Assembly (NCBI RefSeq): GCF_947259345.1
Contig: NZ_CAMYLS010000001.1
Location: forward strand, 87,108-151,107
Source: an uncultured Maricaulis sp.
Lineage (GTDB): Bacteria; Pseudomonadota; Alphaproteobacteria; Caulobacterales; Maricaulaceae
Reading direction: 5' to 3'
DNA length: 64,000 nucleotides
Positions 18,526 to 27,317 of this stretch are shown here, piece after piece. Each line of letters opens with the position of its first letter. Position 1 is the stretch's first letter. Both the position numbers and the translations under genes were made by a program. The notes beneath the pieces were generated by a model. That model made no database searches and was not told the DNA's origin. It was given only the letters and a program-made list of their open reading frames with translations.

Positions 18526-19547
18526 TGGCAACGCGACGTACCCTCCTGGCCGGCGGCGGTGCCAGCCTGTTGCTGGCTGCCTGCCAACGCACGTCGGCCG
18601 AGTCCGGCCCGGCGCCAGTCGTTCAGGTCGAGCGCCGCGACCCGCGTCTGGACACGCTCATTCGACCGGGCACGGACGCCCGGATAATCGGGACCGGATA
18701 TCAATGGGCTGAAGGCCCGGCCTGGGACCGGCAGCGCCACTGCCTCTACTTTACCGACGTTCCGGCCAACCGGGCCTATCGATGGCGGCCCGGTCATGAG
18801 GTCGAAGTCTGGCTCGACCCGTCGGGCATTCCGGCTGATCAAGCCGAGGGGTTTCGCGAACCGGGGGCAAACGGGTTGTGGATGCGCGAGGATGGCAACT
18901 TGCTCGCCTGTGTCCACGGCAGCCGGGCCCTGGAAATACTCGACCCGGACAGCCTGTCGCGAACGCGGCTGGTGAGCGAGTTCCAGGGGCAGCGTTTCAA
19001 CTCGCCCAATGATCTGGTCGAGGCGGCGGACGGCAGTATCTATTTCACCGATCCGCCCTACGGCCTTGAAGGGCTGGACGCGTCTCCGCTCAAGGAAATG
19101 GTGGTCAATGGCGTTTATCGCCGCGCTCCGGATGGGCAGGTAGAGCGGCTCATCTCGGATATGAGCTTTCCGAACGGGATCGCGCTGTCGCCCGACGAAC
19201 GTCGTCTCTATGTGGCCCAGTCGGACCCACAATCGCCTGTCATACGATGCCTCGATCTGGATCCCGATGGCCATGTCATCGGCGATCAGCGCTTCTACGA
19301 TGCGTCGGGTCTGGATGGCCCGGGGCTGCCGGACGGCATGGCGGTCGATGATCGGGGCCATGTCTTTGCAACCGGGCCGGGCGGGGTCCTCGTCCTGGCA
19401 CCGGACGGGACCTTGCTGGGCCGGGTATTGACCGGTCGCGGTACAGCGAACTGCGCTTTTGGTGAAGATGGTCGCACGCTTTTCCTGACCGCGCAGGACC
19501 GGCTCCTGCGTCTCGAAACCCTCAGCCGGGGTGTGCAATGGATGTAG
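18522..19547 (+). CDS. SMP-30/gluconolactonase family lactonase, Tat lipoprotein
   Basis: Six-bladed beta-propeller lactonase of 341 aa that would hydrolyse gluconolactone or another sugar lactone to the aldonate. TRRTLLAGGGASLLLAAC combines a twin-arginine motif with a lipobox, so it should act in the periplasm, membrane-anchored. Seen: GTGYQWAEGPAWD (metal-ligand Glu region), FNSPNDLVEAADGSIYFTDPPYG with the conserved Asn-Asp pair, SFPNGIALSPDERRLYVAQSD, and GLPDGMAVDDRGHVFATGPGGV. It overlaps the GH3 stop by four bases and the permease start by ten, so it is translationally coupled to both. Which oxidation makes the lactone is not evident here. Confidence 0.9.
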   Translation: MMATRRTLLAGGGASLLLAACQRTSAESGPAPVVQVERRDPRLDTLIRPGTDARIIGTGYQWAEGPAWDRQRHCLYFTDVPANRAYRWRPGHEVEVWLDPSGIPADQAEGFREPGANGLWMREDGNLLACVHGSRALEILDPDSLSRTRLVSEFQGQRFNSPNDLVEAADGSIYFTDPPYGLEGLDASPLKEMVVNGVYRRAPDGQVERLISDMSFPNGIALSPDERRLYVAQSDPQSPVIRCLDLDPDGHVIGDQRFYDASGLDGPGLPDGMAVDDRGHVFATGPGGVLVLAPDGTLLGRVLTGRGTANCAFGEDGRTLFLTAQDRLLRLETLSRGVQWM

Positions 19548-20890
19548 GCGGCTGGCTGACCGAATACCGGCCGCTCCTGGCCACGCTGGTCGCGATTGCG
19601 GCATTGCTGGCGCTGATCCTTCGGGCGCGCATGCCCGCCTTTGCAGCCCTCATCCTGGTCAGCGCACTCGCCGCGCTCGCGGCCGGGATGGCACCGTCAG
19701 ACGCGTTCGACACGCTGACGCGTGGCATGGGCGGGACGCTGGGCTTCGTGGCTGTGGTGATCGGGCTCGGTGCACTTTTCGGGGTCATACTTGAGCGATC
19801 GGGCGGACTGGAGAGCCTGGCCCAACGGCTCCTCACAGGGCGGCAGGCGGGCGCTGGGCGATGGCTGATGGGCGGGCTCGGTCTGCTCGCGTCGATTCCG
19901 GTCTTCTTTGATGTCGCCCTGATCATTCTGGCGCCGCTGGTCTTCGCCTTCGCCCGCCGGACCGGCCGACCGGTGCTCAGCTTCGGCCTGCCCCTGGTCT
20001 GCGGGCTGGCCGTCGCGCACAGCTTCATTCCGCCCACGCCCGGCCCGATCGCCGTGGCCGAGATCCTCGGCGCTGATCTGGGCCTGGTCATTCTGTTCGG
20101 AATCCTCGCCGGATTGCCCGCGCTGGCCATGGCCGGCCCGCTCTTCGCGGGTTGGCTGGACCGCACCGGGCGGCTGCCCATCGGTGCAATAGCCGGTGAG
20201 GCAGGAACCCCGACCGAGCGACCCGCCAATGCCGGTCTGACGGCGGCACTGATCAGTCTTCCCCTGGCGCTCATTCTGGCCGGCACGCTGGCGTCTCGCT
20301 TTGATCTCCCGCCCGCGCTCGGATATTCGCTGGCCGTGATCGGGCATCCTTTCATGGCATTGCTGCTGGCTTGCGGCATGACCTGGCTCGTCTTCCGGCC
20401 GACGAATGACGCGCAGCGCCGCAATTTATCGGACGGGATTGCCAGGGCCCTGGAGCCGACCGGAGCTGTTATCCTGGTGACCGGAGCCGGAGGCGCGTTC
20501 AAACAAGTGCTCGTTGATACGGGCGCCGGCGCGCAGCTGGCCGATGGTGCAATGGCGCTGGGGTTGGTGCCGCTGGTCGCCGGATTTGTTCTGGCGCTTC
20601 TGGTTCGCGTTGCGCAGGGCAGTGCGACGGTTGCCATGATCACCGCTGCCGGTCTGACCGCCCCGCTCGCGGACGCGGCCGGCCTCGCGCCGACACAATT
20701 GGCACTCTGCGTGATTGCCATCGCTGCCGGCGCGACCGCGCTCTCGCACGTCAATGACAGCGGATTCTGGCTGGTCAGCCGCATTTTCGGGCTCGATGTC
20801 CGGCAGACGCTTGCGAGCTGGACCGTCGCCACGCTGATCATCGGACTTGCGGGATTCGCCGCGGCGCTCATCCTGTCACTACTGGTCTGA
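19538..20890 (+). CDS. GntP-family gluconate permease
   Basis: Integral membrane symporter of 450 aa with about 12 hydrophobic segments. The family signature is clear: GFVAVVIGLGALFGVILERSGG, SIPVFFDVALIILAPLVFAFARR, HSFIPPTPGPIAVAEILGADLG and ALSHVNDSGFWLVSRIFGL. GntP proteins take up gluconate and related aldonates with protons. The start ATG at 19538 lies inside the lactonase gene (ten-base overlap), directly linking periplasmic lactone hydrolysis with aldonate import. No gluconate kinase is in the window. Confidence 0.92.
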   Translation: MDVGGWLTEYRPLLATLVAIAALLALILRARMPAFAALILVSALAALAAGMAPSDAFDTLTRGMGGTLGFVAVVIGLGALFGVILERSGGLESLAQRLLTGRQAGAGRWLMGGLGLLASIPVFFDVALIILAPLVFAFARRTGRPVLSFGLPLVCGLAVAHSFIPPTPGPIAVAEILGADLGLVILFGILAGLPALAMAGPLFAGWLDRTGRLPIGAIAGEAGTPTERPANAGLTAALISLPLALILAGTLASRFDLPPALGYSLAVIGHPFMALLLACGMTWLVFRPTNDAQRRNLSDGIARALEPTGAVILVTGAGGAFKQVLVDTGAGAQLADGAMALGLVPLVAGFVLALLVRVAQGSATVAMITAAGLTAPLADAAGLAPTQLALCVIAIAAGATALSHVNDSGFWLVSRIFGLDVRQTLASWTVATLIIGLAGFAAALILSLLV

Positions 20891-20892
20891 CA

Positions 20893-22263
20893 GTGACCGG
20901 AAGGCGAGGGGTTTTGGCGGCGACGACAGGTATTGGGCGCTATGCTGGCTATGGCGTCGGTGATTTCGGACTGAATATCTATTGGAACGCGCTCTCGCTC
21001 GTCCTGATGTTCTGGTACGCCGAAGTCGTCGGGCTGAGTCCGACCGTGGCGGGCGGAATATATTTCGTAGGCATGGCTTGGGATGCGGTGACCGATGCCG
21101 TCGTTGCCAGTCTGTCGGCACGAACACGGTCGCGCTTCGGGACCTATCGGCCGCACATTCTTTTTGGTGGCGTGGCGCTGGGCGTGAGTTTTTGCGTCCT
21201 GTTCTGGATCCCGCCCCTGGAGGGGGTGGCGCTCATTGCCGCCCTGACCCTGGCTCACATCCTTTTTCGAACTGTCTACACGATCGTCGCTGTCCCCTAT
21301 TCGGCACTCGCCTCGCGGCTCAGCTATGACAGCGTCGAGCGGACCACATTTTCCGGCGTACGGATGTTCTTTGCCTTTGCCGGGCTGCTGACCGTCTCCG
21401 GCCTTTGGTTTCCGCTCGTGCGAACGTTTGGCGGCGATGACACGGCAGCACCCGGTTTTCAGGCGGCGGCGCTTATTGGGGCCGTGATTGCAACCATGGC
21501 GCTGGCCCTTTGCTTTGCGGGAACGCGGGAACAGCCCCTGCCCGGACGATGTTCCGATGACCCGCCTCCTGGCCTATGGCGCTTCATTCCAGCCATCCGG
21601 GACAATCGCGCCTTGGCAATCCTGCTTTGCATGATCTTCTTGCAGTCCGGGGCTGTTGCCAGCCTGCTCATTCCGCTCACCTTCTTTATCGAGGTCAACG
21701 CCCCGGTCTTCGCCCGCAAGGAAGTCGTGATGACCGCCTATGCCAGCGCGACGCTGGCCTCAATTCCGGTCTGGACGCTCTTCATCCGCCGATTTGGCAA
21801 GAAGGCCGGCTGGGTGCTGGCCTGCGGCCTGGCGATTGTTTGCGGGCTTGATCTCGCAATTGCCGGAGCACGCGTTATCGCTGGCGTGCCGCTCCAGATC
21901 ATCGGCTATGGAGCGGCTTTTGGTGCTTTCGGTGTTCTGGTCTGGTCCTTTGTTCCCGATACGGTCGAATACGGGCAATGGAAGACCGGCGAACGCAATG
22001 AAGGCGCGGTGTTCGGTTCCGTGCTGCTGGTCCAGAAACTCTCGGGCGGGCTGATGGGCCTGTTTGTCGGTTTCATGTTGTCCGAGGTCGGGTATGACAT
22101 TGATGCGGCGACCCAAAGTGCAGCCACAGCCGAAGGTATTCGATTTCACATTTTCCTGATGCCATCCCTGTTGCTGGCTTTGTCGGTGCTGCTCATTCTA
22201 AAGTTGCCGCTGAATCGTCGCCTCCATGCCCGAATTGTCGGGCAGATGGGCGGGCGGGAATGA
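20893..22263 (+). CDS. GPH-type (MelB-like) sugar:cation symporter, MFS superfamily
   Basis: Membrane transporter of 456 aa with about 12 predicted helices. GYGVGDFGLNIYWN near the N-terminus, WDAVTDAVVASLSARTRSRFGTYRPHILFG (the conserved Asp and the loop 2-3 motif) and VPDTVEYGQWKTGERNEGAVFG mark the glycoside-pentoside-hexuronide family. Substrates in this family are di- or monosaccharides and glycosides, co-transported with H+ or Na+. It starts with GTG two bases after the permease stop, so it is last in the GH3-lactonase-GntP operon. The exact start is uncertain because no clear ribosome-binding site is visible. Confidence 0.9.
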   Translation: MTGRRGVLAATTGIGRYAGYGVGDFGLNIYWNALSLVLMFWYAEVVGLSPTVAGGIYFVGMAWDAVTDAVVASLSARTRSRFGTYRPHILFGGVALGVSFCVLFWIPPLEGVALIAALTLAHILFRTVYTIVAVPYSALASRLSYDSVERTTFSGVRMFFAFAGLLTVSGLWFPLVRTFGGDDTAAPGFQAAALIGAVIATMALALCFAGTREQPLPGRCSDDPPPGLWRFIPAIRDNRALAILLCMIFLQSGAVASLLIPLTFFIEVNAPVFARKEVVMTAYASATLASIPVWTLFIRRFGKKAGWVLACGLAIVCGLDLAIAGARVIAGVPLQIIGYGAAFGAFGVLVWSFVPDTVEYGQWKTGERNEGAVFGSVLLVQKLSGGLMGLFVGFMLSEVGYDIDAATQSAATAEGIRFHIFLMPSLLLALSVLLILKLPLNRRLHARIVGQMGGRE

Positions 22264-22312
22264 TGGAGCAGGATCAGTTGAGATCGTTGCGGGCTTCGGG
22301 GGAGGTGCTGCC

Positions 22313-23347
22313 ATGGCGAGAATGATCGACGTTGCCGAGAAGGCGGGCGTCTCCATCAAGACCGTATCACGGGTCCTGAACAATGAGCCGCACGTCAAGG
22401 AAGGACTGCGCGAGCGTGTCCGCGCCGCGGCAAAGGAAGTGGGCTATGTTCCGTCCAGCACAGCGCGGGCGCTGCGCTCCCGACGGTCCTACGCGATCCA
22501 TATGGTCAGCCACTCGCATCGTTCAGCTTATGTGAACGCCATCCAGTTCGGCGCAGTGCAGACCTGCCAGGAGCGTGGCTATCAACTCATGGTGTCCTTG
22601 ATGGAGGACTTGCGCGACATGCCGGAGGCCGACCTGGTCACACGGTTCGAGCGCCTGGTCGAGGCTTCCAAGCCGGATGGCCTGATCCTCGTGCCGCCCT
22701 TGTCCAATGATGAGCGCCTCTATCACGTGCTCGAGCGTTTCGACATGCCGATCGCGCGTGTGGGTCCCAATAACCTGCCCGACGCGCGTATCAGCGTCAA
22801 AATCAATGAGCGCGAGGCCGCGCGTGAACTGACCGCGCATCTGATCGAATTGGGTCATCGCCGGATCGCCTTTGTGCGCGGCAAGGAGGACCAGAACGCC
22901 ACGCATGAGCGCTATGCAGGTTACAGGGATGCGCTTGACCAGGCCGGAATAGCCCTGGATGAGCGCCTGGTGCGACCGGGGGATTTCGACTTCTCTGCCG
23001 GATTGGAGGCTGGCGATGCCCTGTTTGCCATGACCGACCGGCCGACGGCGGTCTTTGCGGCCAATGATGACATGGCTGCCGGCGTCCTTATGGCGGCTCA
23101 CCGGTTGCGACTCGACGTACCCGACGACGTGTCGGTTGTCGGCTTTGACGATTCAGAGATTGCCGAGAAAATGTGGCCATCCCTGACAACCGTGAGGCAG
23201 CCGCTCTTGACGATGGGGAATGAGGCGACGCGGCAGCTGATTGATGCGGCGACACAGTCCGACCCGACGCAAATGGACGCTCCGAACGAGTATCTCGACT
23301 ATGAAATCATCTACCGCGAGTCGACCGGACCGCTCCGTCGAGCCTGA
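22313..23347 (+). CDS. LacI-family transcriptional regulator
   Basis: Sugar-responsive repressor of 344 aa. The ATG at 22313 follows GGGGGAGG and puts the helix-turn-helix at the very N-terminus (MIDVAEKAGVSIKTVSRVLNNEPHV), as expected; the longer frame beginning at 22226 lacks support. The hinge is VPSSTARALRSRR, and the periplasmic-binding-protein-like core ends with VVGFDDSEIAEKMWPSLTTVRQP. It lies 49 bases after the symporter and 126 before the next one, so it probably controls these carbohydrate operons, with an oligosaccharide or its product as inducer (inference). Confidence 0.92.
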   Translation: MARMIDVAEKAGVSIKTVSRVLNNEPHVKEGLRERVRAAAKEVGYVPSSTARALRSRRSYAIHMVSHSHRSAYVNAIQFGAVQTCQERGYQLMVSLMEDLRDMPEADLVTRFERLVEASKPDGLILVPPLSNDERLYHVLERFDMPIARVGPNNLPDARISVKINEREAARELTAHLIELGHRRIAFVRGKEDQNATHERYAGYRDALDQAGIALDERLVRPGDFDFSAGLEAGDALFAMTDRPTAVFAANDDMAAGVLMAAHRLRLDVPDDVSVVGFDDSEIAEKMWPSLTTVRQPLLTMGNEATRQLIDAATQSDPTQMDAPNEYLDYEIIYRESTGPLRRA

Positions 23348-23383
23348 CGCCGCCGCGCTGCTGCACTCTTCTTTCTGTTTAAT

Positions 23384-23439
23384 TTGACACCGGCCCCCCG
23401 GCATACTCAAACTTGGAAAAGAGCTCGACACGCTAACAA
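23384..23439 (+). promoter_or_regulatory. candidate promoter and operator half-site before second symporter
   Basis: TTGACA at 23384-23389 is a candidate -35; a clear -10 is not visible (CAAACT at 18 bases spacing is the best). CGCTAACAA at 23431-23439 repeats the right half of the palindrome at 1582-1597. The left half is poorly conserved here, so an operator is only tentative. Confidence 0.25.
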
Positions 23440-23473
23440 TACAAATATGGTCGGCGGTACTGGGAGGTAAATT

Positions 23474-24997
23474 ATGAGTGCAGACGTGACGGCCGATCCG
23501 GCCGCGTCGCCAGCTGTGGCGTCAGACTCCGGTGGGGAGCCGCCTGTCAAGCGCTCAACAATCTTCCTTCATGGATCCCTCGCCTTGCCGCTGGCGGTCT
23601 ATGGCTATCCGCTGGCGATCTGGCTGCCCGCGCACTATGCCGGCCAACTCGGTTTATCCCTCTCGGTGATTGGCCTGATCATCATGGTGGCCCGTTTCAC
23701 CGATGTCTTTACCGATCCGTTGATGGGTGAGATTTCGGACCGGGGGCGCACGCGGTTCGGACGTCGCAAGCCCTATATCGCGTTGGGTGCGCCGGCGCTG
23801 ATGGTCTCAACCTGGTTTCTTTTTGTGCCTCATGACGGGGCCGGAATTCTCTATTTCCTGCTTTGGCTGACACTGTTTTTCGCCAGCGCCACCATGATCC
23901 AGATTCCCTTTCGCGCCTGGGGGGCTGAGCTATCCGGGAATTATCATGTGCGCAGCCAGGTAACCGCGGCGCGGGAGTTCTACTATCTGACCGGTCTTCT
24001 GATGGCCGCCGCTGTACCGATGGTGATCGAGATATTCGCGGATGGTGGCGCGGTGACCGAGATTTTCGTGGCGATCTGGCGGGATATAACCGGCGCTTTC
24101 ACCGGCGAGCTGATGACGCGCACGCCGACCAGTCGGGCGGCCCTGACCGGGCCGGTCCTGATGGGCCTCGCCATTGCCATCATCATCGCGGTTCCGCTGC
24201 TTTCCACCTTGATCATCACGACCGTCAAGGAGCCGCCGCCCGCACCGCGTGAACGTGTCCCCATGATCGAGGGCTTTCGCCACCTCTGGCGCAATGGCCC
24301 GATGCGGCGCGTGCTGATCATCGCCTTCCTGGTGATCGCCGGTGAAAGCCTCCGCAATGCGGTTTCGCTCTTCTTTATCCGCGACATTATCGGGATCCCG
24401 ACGATCGGCGCCGCCTATTTTCTTTATTTCATCTCCGGCATTGCCGCGATCCCGTTCTGGCTCTGGCTGGGCCGAACCATTGGCAAGCATCGGGCCTTCA
24501 TGGTCACGCTCGGTTTCGTCAGTGTGGTCAGTGCCTGCAACCTTCTGCTGGGCCGGGGTGATTACTTCGCCTTTTTCTGCCTCTTCCTGCTCAAGGGCTT
24601 TGCCTTCGGCGGCCTGCAATTCCTGCCGCTGGCGATGCTGGCCGATGTGGTGGATATCGACAGCGTCCGCTCGGGCGGCCGCCGCGCCGGGACCTATTTC
24701 GCCGTGCTTGGCCTGTCGGAGAAGCTGGCTGCCGCCATCTTTACCGGCGTGGCTTTGAACATTGTCGGCTTGCTGGGCTATCATGCATCCGGCGGCGTAG
24801 ACGCGTCGACCGATATTGGCGTGCTGTCCTTGCGACTGGTCTACTGCCTGGGTCCGATCGCCCTCTACGCCCTGTCTGTCCCGCTGATCTGGGGGTACCC
24901 GCTTACACCAAGCCGCCACGCCCGATTGCATGCCGGACTGGCCAAGCGGATTGAGCGGAAGGCGCGCGCGGTGGCTGCGGAGCAGGCAACTAAATAG
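23474..24997 (+). CDS. MFS/GPH-type sugar transporter
   Basis: Membrane transporter of 507 aa. The start at 23474 follows GGGAGG. A hydrophilic N-terminal tail of about 30 residues precedes about 12 hydrophobic helices. Seen: VARFTDVFTDPLMGEISDRGRTRFGRRKPYIALG, the GPH-like loop with paired Arg/Lys, QIPFRAWGAELSGNYHVRSQVTAAREF, and MLADVVDIDSVRSGGRRAGTYFA in the second half. It probably imports a mono- or disaccharide released by the neighbouring glycosidases. It stands alone between the LacI gene and the convergent GGDEF-EAL gene. Substrate unknown. Confidence 0.9.
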   Translation: MSADVTADPAASPAVASDSGGEPPVKRSTIFLHGSLALPLAVYGYPLAIWLPAHYAGQLGLSLSVIGLIIMVARFTDVFTDPLMGEISDRGRTRFGRRKPYIALGAPALMVSTWFLFVPHDGAGILYFLLWLTLFFASATMIQIPFRAWGAELSGNYHVRSQVTAAREFYYLTGLLMAAAVPMVIEIFADGGAVTEIFVAIWRDITGAFTGELMTRTPTSRAALTGPVLMGLAIAIIIAVPLLSTLIITTVKEPPPAPRERVPMIEGFRHLWRNGPMRRVLIIAFLVIAGESLRNAVSLFFIRDIIGIPTIGAAYFLYFISGIAAIPFWLWLGRTIGKHRAFMVTLGFVSVVSACNLLLGRGDYFAFFCLFLLKGFAFGGLQFLPLAMLADVVDIDSVRSGGRRAGTYFAVLGLSEKLAAAIFTGVALNIVGLLGYHASGGVDASTDIGVLSLRLVYCLGPIALYALSVPLIWGYPLTPSRHARLHAGLAKRIERKARAVAAEQATK

Positions 24998-25018
24998 GGG
25001 GCGGCGTGTTGGGCAGTG

Positions 25019-27172
25019 TCAGGCTGCCCGTTCACCTGAATTGCGAATTTTGAGCTGGTCGGACCGTAGCGGGTAGCCGAAATGCCAGCCTTGCAGATAC
25101 TCGAAGCCGAGCAGGCGCAGCATGGCAGCCTGGCCCTCGGTTTCGACACCTTCTGCCACCATGTCCAGTGACAGGGCATCGCCCAGCAGGGCCAGCGCCT
25201 GCAACATCTTGTTGGGGCCTTCGCCGCGGCCAATGGATTGCACAAAGGTCTTGTCGATCTTGATCTTCGAGAAGGGCAGCATGTGCAAATAGCCCATGGA
25301 GGCGAAGCCTGTACCGAAGTCATCGAGATTGACCGTGAAGCCTGCTTCATGAAGCTCCAGCAAACGGCTCTTTGCCTGTTCGAAATCATCAACCAGGACG
25401 GCTTCCGTCAGCTCGAACTCGATCTGGTCAGGTCTCATGCCGTGTGACGTTAGTTCGCGCAGATATCGTTCACACAGGCGACCATCATTGAGCTGGGCCG
25501 GAGACAGGTTGATCGAGACACTGTGAGGCGCTTTCGGCCCTATTTCGCGACAAACGGACTCAACCACAAAATCTCCGAGGCGGCGGATCAGTTTGGAATC
25601 TTCGGCGACCGGAATAAAGACGTCCGGAGGCACTGCACCACGGGTCGGATGCTCCCAACGCAGGAGCGCCTCGACCGAGGCTGTGCTGCCGTCACAGGCG
25701 CGCGCGATCGGCTGGTAGACGACGAAGAATTCATCGCGGTCCAGCCCGGCCTCGATATCGGCTTCGAGCGCGCGGCGGGCATCGGCCTCAAGGCCGAGGC
25801 TGGCATTGAAGACAAGCGGTTTGTCGAGCTGATCGGCTTTGGCGCGATACATGGCCAGGTCGGCGTCATGAATAAGCTGGTTGAAGGTCTTCGGCGCCCC
25901 TTCATCGGAATGGGCGATGCCGATCGCGGCACCAATCTCGAACGGGCGACCGTCGATTTCGAACGGCCGCGCGAGGCTTTCCGACAAGCTGCGTGCAATG
26001 TTGAGGGCCTCACGGGCATCCTCCGCGCCGACCAGGGCACAGGCAAACTCGTCGCCGCCGACGCGAGCGATATGGATGTCGGCATCGACGGCACCGCGGA
26101 AGCGGTGAGCCACGCGCCGGATGACATCATCACCGGCGCGGTGTCCGGCCTTGTCGTTGACGGCCTTGAAGCCGTTGAGGTCGATATAGATCACCGCAGC
26201 TTCGCCATCCTCTGCGGCCCGGGTCGCTGCTTTGCTTTCGATGAAGCTGGTAAAGCCGAGCCGGTTCGGCAGGCCGCTGAGATTGTCGGTGCCGGCCGCG
26301 ATGATGGCGCGCTTTTCGTTGCTCGCCGCGTGACGCGCGAGCGTGCGGGCCTTGAAGGCGATCAGTTGCGCGCAAATGAAGAAGGCGATGATGTAGGCGA
26401 GCAGCGGCAGGAATGCGAGCCGCAGAGTCTCGATGCCCGGGCGGGAGGCTTGCCAGCCGAGCCAGCCGAGCGAGTGCCCCTCATCATCCATGATCTCCAG
26501 GCCGGCATTGGCGCGCGGCAAAGCGCCCTGATGGAGCGAGACATTCGAGACGAGGAAAACTTCCTCGAGCTCGGTCAGGAAATTCTGATCAATGGCGGTT
26601 CCGATGATGATCACAGGATCAACCGTCGGATTGGTCATGGTTGCGCGATCGTCATACTCGCCGAGAACCGTGATCGAGGCCATATAGAGCTGACCCCGGA
26701 TCTTCAGGTAGTGAGTCGAAATGTAGCGTTCGGTATTGTAGCCGGCGGCCAGGTCGGCACGCAGGTCCGAAACCTGTTCATGGTTGAGCACGTCGGTCCG
26801 AAGCTGCTGACCGGACTCCCGATGCCACGCCATGCTTCGTGCGTCGTCCACGCCTACGATGGAAACAAAATCGAACGCAGTATGGTCCGAAAAAGACGAG
26901 GCAAGGCTTTCCGAAAGGACGGATTTCTCGCGCTCATTCCACAGCGTGAGCAACTCTCCCCACCAGCCATAGTCAGCGACCCAGGTCTCATTCTGGCGAG
27001 ACGCCGCTTCGATGCCCGCGCTCAGTAATTGACGGTCATTCTGCACGGCATTGCGATTCAGGGCGCCGACAAAGAAATAGATCGTCAAAACGGAGGCAAT
27101 CAGACTCACGAGCGTCGCCACATTGATGTAGCGCCCTAAAGTGCTGTCGAGTGTCCGTCCCATCCAGTCCAC
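25019..27172 (-). CDS. membrane GGDEF-EAL protein with periplasmic CHASE4-like sensor
   Basis: Cyclic-di-GMP enzyme of 717 aa. An N-terminal helix (about 17-37), a periplasmic sensor of about 200 residues (VADYGWWGELLTLWNE, FVSIVGVDDARSMAWH, CHASE4-like) and a second helix (about 240-260) lead into GGDEF then EAL. The GGDEF motif is intact (residues 372-376) and no RxxD inhibitory site is seen five residues before it. The EAL domain retains EALLRW (Glu501), SINLSP, FELTE, DDFGTG, KIDKTF, AEGVET and LQGW, so phosphodiesterase activity is expected; cyclase activity is possible. It would couple an extracellular cue to motility or biofilm control. An in-frame ATG at 27163 is an alternative start. 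Confidence 0.94.
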   Translation of the reverse strand: MDWMGRTLDSTLGRYINVATLVSLIASVLTIYFFVGALNRNAVQNDRQLLSAGIEAASRQNETWVADYGWWGELLTLWNEREKSVLSESLASSFSDHTAFDFVSIVGVDDARSMAWHRESGQQLRTDVLNHEQVSDLRADLAAGYNTERYISTHYLKIRGQLYMASITVLGEYDDRATMTNPTVDPVIIIGTAIDQNFLTELEEVFLVSNVSLHQGALPRANAGLEIMDDEGHSLGWLGWQASRPGIETLRLAFLPLLAYIIAFFICAQLIAFKARTLARHAASNEKRAIIAAGTDNLSGLPNRLGFTSFIESKAATRAAEDGEAAVIYIDLNGFKAVNDKAGHRAGDDVIRRVAHRFRGAVDADIHIARVGGDEFACALVGAEDAREALNIARSLSESLARPFEIDGRPFEIGAAIGIAHSDEGAPKTFNQLIHDADLAMYRAKADQLDKPLVFNASLGLEADARRALEADIEAGLDRDEFFVVYQPIARACDGSTASVEALLRWEHPTRGAVPPDVFIPVAEDSKLIRRLGDFVVESVCREIGPKAPHSVSINLSPAQLNDGRLCERYLRELTSHGMRPDQIEFELTEAVLVDDFEQAKSRLLELHEAGFTVNLDDFGTGFASMGYLHMLPFSKIKIDKTFVQSIGRGEGPNKMLQALALLGDALSLDMVAEGVETEGQAAMLRLLGFEYLQGWHFGYPLRSDQLKIRNSGERAA

Positions 27173-27317
27173 CTGTTGGTCTTCTTGGAAAGGCGGACGA
27201 TGGCGTAAAGAGGTAAAGGTCCGGTCAGCGCCGGATTATGATTTGATTCAAATTCTCGACATTACCCCCCGGGATAACGTCATTTTTCATGCACGCGGGG
27301 GAGTCGGGGCCGCAAGC

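Noticed and set aside
19522..21258. Minus-strand frame of 578 codons opposite gntP and the symporter
   Set aside because: Ser/Ala/Pro/Arg-rich shadow of a membrane-protein gene, with no hydrophobic or domain pattern of its own.
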